Below, piece after piece: positions 55,311 to 64,000 of a stretch of DNA of 64,000 nucleotides. Each line of letters opens with the position of its first letter. Position 1 is the stretch's first letter. The notes beneath the pieces are model-generated. The model did not search any database. It worked only from the letters and a program-made list of their open reading frames with translations, and had not been told where the DNA came from. This DNA comes from Glandiceps talaboti (lineage: Eukaryota > Hemichordata > Enteropneusta > Spengelidae). The DNA lies in assembly GCF_964340395.1 (NCBI RefSeq), contig NC_135554.1:11720751-11784750 (forward strand), read 5' to 3'. The position numbers were made by a program, and so were the translations under genes.

Positions 55311-57759
55311 GGAGACTTTGTGTACGTCGTGAACAAGCAGCAACAACTACGCACAAAAATATATAAACTAGCTTGTGCCCCTTCCAAATGATAACGTTTC
55401 ATTGTAGCGGCACGACTCGGTCGTCGTTACTAATCATCATGATGACTACCTTTGTGTCAGAGTCGATGGTCCATGACTGCAAATTAGCATCTACACAATT
55501 TAAGGCCAGATGAAAAATTGATTAAAAAATGTATTTCACATGGTATCATTTTTTTTTCAAGGACATAGCATGACCCTATTTGTTTTCAAAGGAAAAAAAT
55601 TAGTTTGAAAATGACTGTTCATCAAATAAACTAGATACGTCAATCGCAAAAACGTTTTATGTTTACTATGTTGGGCTGATGAATTTTGTTAATCTATATT
55701 GTATTTTATGCTAAGAGTCGCCGTTGTAGGCGTGGTTATAAGCGCGCCCCCAACGACGAACTTTCAGTCTATCACGAATAGTAACTTGGATTTGCTACTG
55801 TTTACGAATACCATCATGCTAACAACGAGAAGAATGAGGCCGTCATAATTTGAACTATGTTTGAACTTTTGAAAATGCTTTCAAGTCTGCATGTAATTAT
55901 CGAAGATAAGGCCTGTTATAACCTAAACCATCTGCCCAGATCAATGGATGTACTGTGCATCAGTGTGCAAATAGGAGAGGTAACCATTAGTCTGGGCGTC
56001 GTAGTACTTACTATTAAATGCATCCATGCCTTGACAAATAACAATTTCCCAAATCGCATATTCGCAGTGGAAAGAGATATCCTTTGATATAGCGGCGCTC
56101 TCCATAAAGACCTGGTATCTCATCACATTAAACCAAGCTCGCTTATAAAAAGTGACTATATTTTCTCTTTTCACTGTGAACTGAACCAAGAATCGGCTGT
56201 AGAGTATTATTCGGTGTGATTCTTTAGGAGATCATTAAATCACGATAAAGGTAAAATTGTGGACACATTTGCTGAGTACTAAAACTAAAATCCCGGACCT
56301 GACCTCCCCCCCCCCCCATTATTGAATGCTCCCTAAGAACTCATAGACTAAAACCTGTAGCACGATGGAATTGGGTTGGATGACATGTTACGTGATTCGT
56401 CAACATAAATGTGTGTTTTTTTTACAATATGCTACATTCAGTTGTACAATCCACGAAAGCAAAAATCACAATTCTCGCTTGAAACCACGGGCCTCTATAC
56501 GGCATGAAACTACAGGCCTTTCAACGGCACTGTCCAGCAAGGACGCACTGTTAATGGCGTTAGCTAAAAGTGTGCCCTAGCATGTACAATTGAAGTTCTC
56601 TACTTCCGACTGGGGGTAACTCCTTCCAAACGTCGTACCATGAGTTAAGAACTCATAGATACTACAACCTGTAGTAAAGACATTAAAATTACAACGTCTT
56701 AGCAATGATGTCTGGAATAAGGTACTGCCAAGGTGACCTTTGTAAATTTAAGTACGTGGGTAGATGCCTTCATTATTGTAACATACGATACATTAATTTG
56801 ATTAACGTCATTTTTACATAGCAACACAATGTTTTGTTTTATGAAGGCGGGCAATCACGACTCTAGAATTTCATCATTTAACGAAAGACAATAACTCCTT
56901 GTTTTGTTTGTGATTAATCATTCTTAATTCCATCATGCCGATATAAAACTGTAGTTGGCTGTTTTATAATATAATAATCCCTATCCTTATTTATTGGATT
57001 GGTCATAATTCACTCCATTATCTGTGGTTTAATCATTGTCATAAACTATTTCAAAAATATTTCATCACTGTGTGGATACACCATAAGTAAGGTTCAAAAG
57101 GCTAGGCCTACATGTATGCACTTCGATGACAGCATTACATATTAAAAAGGTTGCCTGCGATCAAGGCCCGTTTTCAGTCTGTTTTTTACAACTTTACTCT
57201 ACTTGAACCATACAAATAATTATAAACTAAGTGATACGCGTTATATTCAATCGTACAGTACGTAACTATCATTGGTGAACAACATGTCATTATTCGTCAA
57301 GATATGTACGTATGAACAGAAATAGCAAAACACGTTACAACTGAATATATTGGGACTGGATACTTTATTAAGGATTTTTACGTATTTACTGAACATACAA
57401 ACATTCCAACTGTTGAAATTTTATCAACTGGACAGTATATCTAGCACGTCTGTGGCTAAACTTGTGTTGAATTTGCCGTCTTGTTTCACCCACTGTTCAT
57501 AAAACAAAGCAAATCCCGTGTAATCTTGGTAAATACATAGTAATCATCTACTCCCCTCTAGTGACTCACTGTTGGCTGCCAGGGGTTCAGCGAGAATAGC
57601 TTTTTGGTGGCAGACATGGCTGGCATATAGGAAATCAGAAGGCACGAGAAACCAACAAGAAAGTTTGAAATGGTAGGCGTTAACCGTTGTGAAGGATAGA
57701 ATCGGCAAACCATATCACCTGAATTGTTAAACATACAATAGTTGCAAATGGAGTATTAT

Positions 57760-58090
57760 TTTTTCAATCAGACAACAAACTATATATTCACTGAAAATTA
57801 TTACATATTAATGAGACATTGTACATATTAATTAGAGGTCTATTTTATCCATAAGTAATATAGAAATAACTTTAACTCATGATTCATTGAGGTGCTGATT
57901 GTAGGTGCGGACCCACAATTCAATTTGATTTGATATATTGCATATTACTATATTTCCAAAAAAGAAATATGTTTACCCACAGGTAATTCAATAATGTGGA
58001 GGATGTACAATATTATGATTAAGTCAATATATCAAACAAAACATTTTTAAAAAAAAGAAAAAAAAGAAACCCGTTTCATTTGCAGCTAGT
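57760..58090. repeat. Diverged duplicate segment, copy 2
   Basis: Same block order as 54980-55310, same orientation. Confidence 0.5.
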
Positions 58091-58286
58091 ACAGATTTTA
58101 ATGAATTCAAAGTTGGTGTGGTTTCTAAAAAGTACTGTTAATGGTTACTGTTGCACCACCTTCTTTTTAAGCCTGTGATTACCGGTGTTTTATATGGATT
58201 CAATTTGTATGAAAAGGGCTGCTATGTGTGAATGTGTCCAGTCGCGCGCTACTATACAGTATATAGTGCAATGACCTGTGTTCTAA

Positions 58287-58288
<2 letters not shown>

Positions 58289-58336
<48 letters not shown>
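58289..58336. repeat. (CA)n microsatellite
   Basis: Perfect CA run of about 48 bp. Confidence 0.97.
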
Positions 58337-58338
<2 letters not shown>

Positions 58339-60609
58339 TCTGAAGTGAGTCCTCAGAGGGCCAATGTAACAAGTGATAAAACGATTAAACTTTTAGTGAC
58401 CTTAAAATACTTAAAGTATCACCATTACTGGGGAATTCATTTAATTTGATTTTTTTTTAATAAACCAACTTTTCTCTGTTTATCTACCCTCGGAAAAATT
58501 ATGTGAACGTAATTGACGAAGTTCGTATTTCTACATTTATAATTGCAAAAATAAGAGCTTCTAAGAGAGAGGAAATCTAAACGTGCAAACAGTTTGTTTA
58601 TAAACCACTTTCTGTACGTACAATAACAACATTTTTACATGTTAAGCTTATTCTAGCTTCTAGCATATATATATTACAACCATGGACTTGATTTTAATAT
58701 GTAGATTCACTATTTTTTTTAAACTATAAAACATCGTAAAGATGTGTTATTAACATTTCTCATCTCTGTTGCCACTTTAAATGAATGCATGTTCACACTC
58801 TACATGGTAAATTTGGTAAAACGTCCAATTAGTGAAGTGATAGAGGAACTGTGGTGTGAGTAATCGTCAGGTATATAAACCATTTGAAACATGCTGATTA
58901 AAAGAAAGGTATTCTTACCGAATATTTCGACAGGTGCTAAATGTCATCGACCATGCCATTTACAACTAAATTGAGAAATAAAAAAAATTACCATCGCAGC
59001 TTCAAAACATTTCTTAGCTTCTTCAATTTTTTCTTCAGAAATGTAACGAACTGGTAGTGATTTGTTTGTACATCGGGGTGGGTGGTTGGGGGTGGGGGGA
59101 TAGATGTATACTACCGAGCTTATGCGAAAGCCAATAGGGATATACGTCATGGTCATAATTAAACACATTGAAAATGAATTACCGTTTATTTAGCGACTTG
59201 TTCCGGTCAAGTCAGGACAAAGGTCGTGTCCTTGATAATAATCACAATCGGAATTGTCTAAATCCACAAATCATAATGTATATGATTAGTTTACCGCATA
59301 ATACTCAAGGAGATAACAAGCATTCAAACACAATCAATCGTAAATCATACATATCAGTAGAAACTACACGAAAACACGCCTCACCAGAATGATTTTCTGA
59401 CGTCAGAGTGAGTACCAAAAGTGGGAAGTAAGTTATGCAATGGCAATCATACTGTTATATGCATAATATAAGAAGACAAAAAAGTATTCATAACATTAAA
59501 TCATGATGATGATCATAATAATTATAGTTTTTATGCGCAGTTTCTTTTCTTTTCTTTTTAAAAACAATGCTCATTGAGCCCATAACAGTAATTTATTTTC
59601 GTCATACAAATTTATCTATTGCAGATCTGCTACCGTTTAAGTTCTGCAAAATGCAAAATATTCGTATAAGCTACAAAATAGTTTGAGCTATGATAATCGC
59701 GAGGACATTTGAAGTCTCATTTATCGTCATGGGATAACAGCATTTTGTCTGTGAATTTTCGGTTAAATATATATATATATATGTATATCTACATGTTACC
59801 GGCGTTTTAAATCTATCTCCTACCCTTGACCCCATAACAAATTGGATTTAGACGACGTCACGTGATATATATATGCATGATAGTACATGAATACTGCCTA
59901 GCGATGATAGCGGGAGGATACTTGACACGAGATAGTGATGCAGGAATAATCAGTTTGTTCAAATCAATACCACAGCGAAGTCCGTTCTAGAGTAGGAATA
60001 CATACTAGCAGCGTATATGTGTGTGATTGACCCCCAGGCTATATCTCAGACGTGAATTGAAATCAGACCCTCGGTCAAATCTAACCCTGTACGTTCTGTT
60101 ACGTTATGTTCAATTCTTTAATGATGAATTAAAAAAAACGAATTATGGAGTACCTAGTAAATGCAGAAGTGGCTGTATAAAAGTGACCAACATCACGTAA
60201 TTATTTATGTAAGTTTCATACAATGTTTGCATATTGATATAAATTGGTTATCTCGACACACAGCTTCCCTCTCAGCTGTTGTTGATAAATTATTTTCGAA
60301 ACCGTCATTTTAATGTGAATTTGAAAAAAAAAGTTCATCAGTTTATGCATCGCATATACCGCGACAGGCTAGGAATTTATAAACTCTTTGTACAATTGTG
60401 GGTTGGCCCTTATCAGGTATTGTAATCATTACTACCTGTAGTTAGTCACATACCCACCCAGGTGTGCAGGCGTGGGCGATACTTTTTAAGACAGGTCGCT
60501 GTGTCAGCGTCTAGAAAGAAGTTGCTAGTCTTCCAGAGTTGGAGGAAAAGTTTGGACGTCCATTTTTTTTCAAACTTGTGTTCAGTGAAGTGATGCTCTC
60601 TTATCGAAC

Positions 60610-60685
60610 ATGAGGAGGAAGAGGACAACTTCAGCCAGCGATGTAGCCGTCGCGTTGGTGACTGTGCTAATCGCCTGTGCAACAG
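60610..60685 (+). CDS. Signal-peptide first exon of a + strand gene leaving the window
   Basis: ATG at 60610 opens MRRKRTTSASDVAVALVTVL then IACAT, a basic N-terminus followed by a hydrophobic core, ending at a strong donor (ACAG/GTAAGT, one base carried). This is the usual form of a secreted or membrane protein's first coding exon. No partner exon is recognisable in the remaining 3.3 kb, so the first intron probably extends past 64000 and the protein's identity cannot be read. Confidence 0.5.
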
Positions 60686-63500
60686 GTAAGTCATTATATG
60701 GCCATGTGGAGTTCACTATTGCCATACGTTATCCGGCTATGTAGTTACAACATATCGCTGCGCAATAGCTGAGAACTCAACAGCAAAATGACAAAGTGCA
60801 CGTGGTTGTTTTCAAATATAAACGAATCCATGAAGCGTGTTTCTTTCACTTTAATGTCCAAACCAAACCATTCTCCGTTGTGTGACGCGTTTAATAAACT
60901 TTAGTGCATAAGTTGCTCACGATAGAACATCAACATACAAAGTTCAGTGACAATAAATTGACTTTATGGCAAAGAACAGGTGCTTACGTACTCTAGTGTG
61001 TCTAGGAATGTATGATAAACATGTTCTTGAGATTTTATTATTTTCTACAGTGTATATCCAATGTTTATTCTGTCTGCTGACTGAAGTAATCAGGTTTATT
61101 TACTTGCGGTCGTCGTCGATTACAGTACGATAAACCAAAAAACGAAAATGTTGATGTAATAACCGTATTTGTCCTGCTGTATGTAACAGTGTTGCTTTCT
61201 TCTGTATGTGTTGTTAAAAGTCGGTTGACGCGTTGTGATAGATGTGTATATTTTTGTCAAAGGTTGTTATTTTCAATATGTAGTTTAACAGGTAGTGAAG
61301 AGATGCCCCCCCCCCCCCCATTAAGATTAACTGGAGATGAACTAGGAAAGGAAAAAGTGCATTTCTCGCTATTTAAATATCACAACTTTATTCCAACATG
61401 TAACTGATTATAGGTAAAATCTAACTTACGGTTATACTATTGACAAGTACGCTTGCACACATTCCTATATAGTAACATACTTGAATCTGGTTCTCCTTGA
61501 CAATACATATTGCACTCAATACATCGGTAACATGACATATACATGATACATGACTGGTATCTCTACTTCTTATCACCAGGTGATCATGCCACTTAGTCAC
61601 TCCTATTCAAAGGTAAATTAGTTTTAATGAATCACAGTTGATGTAATTGACATCCAAAAATGTAACTTTTGACACAGAAAAGTTCTCATTATAACACTGC
61701 AGATTTAAAAGGGTGCCATTTTATATGCTGTACTTTCTAAAAGGTCGTGAACTTTTTCTCCGAGCGGTGATATCGCATGTAACGGCCTCATTTCCAGTGA
61801 CGTCACCATATTGATGTGATTATAAGTTCGATTTAATTTGACTAAATTCATAAAACTTTTAGTATCAATTTTGTATTTGTCAACGTCACTGACTATGCTA
61901 TTTAGTGATTTTCATATATATTTCAATACATTTGACATCATTATGTTGTCAAACTTTTGATTTTTGAGTCCAACCTTTCAGCTGCAAGATATACAGTTAG
62001 GTTCCCACAACAGGGTTGTTTAAGCATAAGAACGGGCGGAACATCACCTACATTACTTGCAAGCGACATTATCGCACCAAAAAGGGGTATCTTTTTATAA
62101 TATTTCTGATAAAAACCTGATGATGACACATGGTGTAGAGCAGAGTACATGATATATGGTGCACGAGCAGACTAGAAATATACGGTGCGTAACTGTAGGT
62201 CGATGATTAACCTAACCCAATTTGGCATCTATAGTTTGAACTTTTGTAACTTGTTGGGACGCTCGGTACCATGGAGACATGTAAACAAAGCAATAGTTAC
62301 CATGTCTACCGTGCCTGACTGGGAATGTTGTTCTTTAACAGCAATTTTGTTGTATTTTGTGATTATGAAACCGTTCTCAAAAAAACACCACTTGAAAGCA
62401 TGCAAACACCTAATTTCAGGCCGTTCTTTTTTATATCTCTTTTTTTTTCTTATGAATAATTTTCCATAAGAATGGAAAACGTTCGATTATTTTTAACAAT
62501 CAGGGCCAGTCATGACATTGAATGATTATGGATTTCAAATGTATGCTACAAAAATGCTATTTCTACTGGGGAAAAGTTTTCAGAAAATGAACGCATGACC
62601 CGACGAGGTCAACTGAAAGACATGTGGTCGCTGTCCGTAGATCGTGCAACACTTCACTTCTGCCTAGTCTGAATTCTGATGATCAGTGCACGTTTAATGG
62701 TTGCACGTATGGTCCTTAGAAAGACAAACACGTTATTAAGTATAGGCCGTGGAGAAAAACGCGTCATTTTTTATTACGAACATACAAGGAATAAACTTCA
62801 AAGTTATGCATTCAGACAAACTCGGTGAGAATGATATAATTTACGCCTGGTATTATCCAGAGAACACTTCAAAGATTTTCAGTTGTGTAACAAAACTACA
62901 ACGAGGTAGTTAACAAAATACTTGAACGGTAATATTTGAAGACCAAAGCTTTCAAAAAGGTAGCCGAAGGTCAAAATTGTTCTGTTGTTACAGTGGACAT
63001 CGTGTACAGCAAGCAGTAGTTCAAGGTCTAAGGTATGAGTTTATACAGGTGGTAGTGAACAGTAATAAAAGGGTAACAAATCTCACGGTGGGACGAAAGG
63101 ACTTTTTAACTGATTAGAGACTCAGGAATTCACCATCCCTTAGAATATACAAGTACTGGGCCTTGTTAACAATTTATGACTAAATGTTGACATTTCTATA
63201 CCTCGAATTCTTCGGTTTGCTAGCTAAAACAATGCTGAGGTTATTTTACTTTGAGATTTACATAATTAACACTTTGGACGATCAGTAAATTATACCACTT
63301 AGCGGCATAGTAGTAACCGTACGGCACAGTACTACTTAACGGCATTCCAACTCTCACCTTTTAACGGCAATTTCACCTGTCACGTCATGCAGGTGGATTG
63401 TACTTTTAAAAAAAATAGCGCCAATGGCGTTGTAGCACAACTGTACAGTTTTTTTAAAATGTTTACCCACATGCTGATCCATTCTAGGTATAGGTATTCA
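60686..63500. other. Probable first intron of the 60.6-kb gene
   Basis: No second exon recognised. Contains a C run at about 61304-61319. At 63300-63370 there are four spaced ACGGCA/GCGGCA motifs that look like a decayed short tandem repeat. Confidence 0.4.
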
Positions 63501-63503
63501 TTT

Positions 63504-63925
63504 GTTGAATGACTATCCGGTTGCCTATCCAACCCTGTTGTTTTCTTTGCAATATACACGATCATTTGGCTGTTGCAATGTGCATGGTCAAGTTGCTAGA
63601 CATATTTGCATACAGTTTTTGAATGTTCATTCATGTGTCTATTAATCCCTTTTGTTATCTCTACAATATTCGTGATCATTTGACTGTTGCTATGGGCGTG
63701 GTCTTGTTGCTAGGTACATTTACATACTTTTTTGAATGTTTATTCACTTGTCTATTAATCCCTGTTGTTATCTTTGTGAAATACATCACCGTTTGGCTGA
63801 TACTATGGGCTTGGTCATGGTTGCTAAGGGTATTTTTCATATAACTTTTGAACGTTTACTCACTTGCCTACCAGATGATGTTGTTATTTGACACACTTTG
63901 TCATGCCTATATAACTACTGAACCT
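63504..63925. repeat. ~113-bp tandem repeat, three full units plus a partial
   Basis: Units recur at about 63504, 63621, 63734 and 63847. They share GAATGTTTATTCAC, TGTCTATTAATCCC, TGTTGTTATCTTTG and TTTGGCTGTTGCTATGGGC-type blocks. Confidence 0.75.
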
Positions 63926-64000
63926 TATTTTGGAAAGCTCCGTGTTCAGGTTAACGATTTCCATTAAGTCTGTTATTATACTTCCATAGTAAATCATTCC

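Larger units (their letters stand above)
54182..60609. other. Region between the GPCR start and the next gene
   Basis: I find no exon chain that joins in phase here. The upstream part should hold the GPCR promoter (no TATA box recognised). Two diverged copies of a ~300-bp segment lie at 54980-55310 and 57760-58090, and a CA repeat at 58289-58336. Isolated open stretches are listed under rejected items. Confidence 0.45.

Noticed and set aside
56000-56155. Minus-strand frame with RAWFNVMRYQVFMESAAISK and a strong GTAAGT donor
   Set aside because: Possible lone exon, but no partner exon in phase and no recognised domain.
57424-57700. Minus-strand open stretches ending LATDVLDILSS and AEPLAANSESLEGSR
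   Set aside because: They look protein-like, but joining them needs a 45-nt intron, the lengths are within chance and no further exons or known motif support them.
59000-59060. Minus-strand VRYISEEKIEEAKKCFEAAM with splice-like borders
   Set aside because: Too short, and its phase does not fit the 57.5-kb stretches.

Overview
The window is eukaryotic, intron-rich, AT-leaning DNA, very probably from a marine invertebrate animal. Animal-type genes (an SLC16 monocarboxylate transporter pair and an adhesion G-protein-coupled receptor) are split into many short, phase-matched exons. The surrounding DNA is crowded with microsatellites, non-LTR retrotransposon relics, MITE-like elements and a Penelope-like fragment. 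An amphioxus- or acorn-worm-like deuterostome is plausible, but the sequence alone does not settle the species.

Layout. 1-2344: last three exons of a monocarboxylate transporter gene (MCT-A, + strand, 5' part outside the window). 4257-10419: a complete tandem paralogue (MCT-B, + strand, six exons, 511 codons), whose first intron holds an antisense CXC-domain ORF. 10420-34000: gene-poor and repeat-rich, with two degenerate LINE reverse transcriptases (16.1-17.0 kb and 18.8-19.75 kb), a 258-bp element present as two identical inverted copies 19 kb apart, a family of very small palindromic insertions with 7-bp target duplications, a complete MITE (32.1-32.5 kb), a decayed ORF of a multicopy family (32.5-33.3 kb) and two tandem 5S-rRNA-like units (33.3-33.6 kb). 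34033-54181: one minus-strand adhesion-GPCR gene. It encodes a signal peptide, a pentraxin-type domain, EGF, GAIN/GPS, seven membrane helices and a short tail. I could join 20 exons by splice signals and phase, and a 21st (44563-44675) is proposed because phase demands it. 54182-60609: non-coding or unresolved. 60610-60685: a signal-peptide first exon of a + strand gene that runs off the window, followed by intron-like DNA and a ~113-bp tandem repeat.

The most notable observations are as follows. (1) A perfect 149-bp palindrome in the GPCR intron at 41.4-41.55 kb carries a hammerhead-ribozyme-like motif on each arm, on opposite strands. It lies in (TA)n and is flanked by a 22-bp direct repeat that duplicates a splice-donor region. 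This is the organisation expected of a Penelope-like retroelement end. (2) Five clear 24-36-bp palindromes, in two sequence subfamilies, are each flanked by a perfect 7-bp direct repeat. One interrupts a LINE reading frame and so gives an empty-site check. (3) The receptor keeps all four GPS cysteines but has Arg-Met-Ala where the cleaved His-Leu-Thr/Ser tripeptide should be, and it has an RKKR site upstream. An HRM-like relic exon sits in one of its introns.
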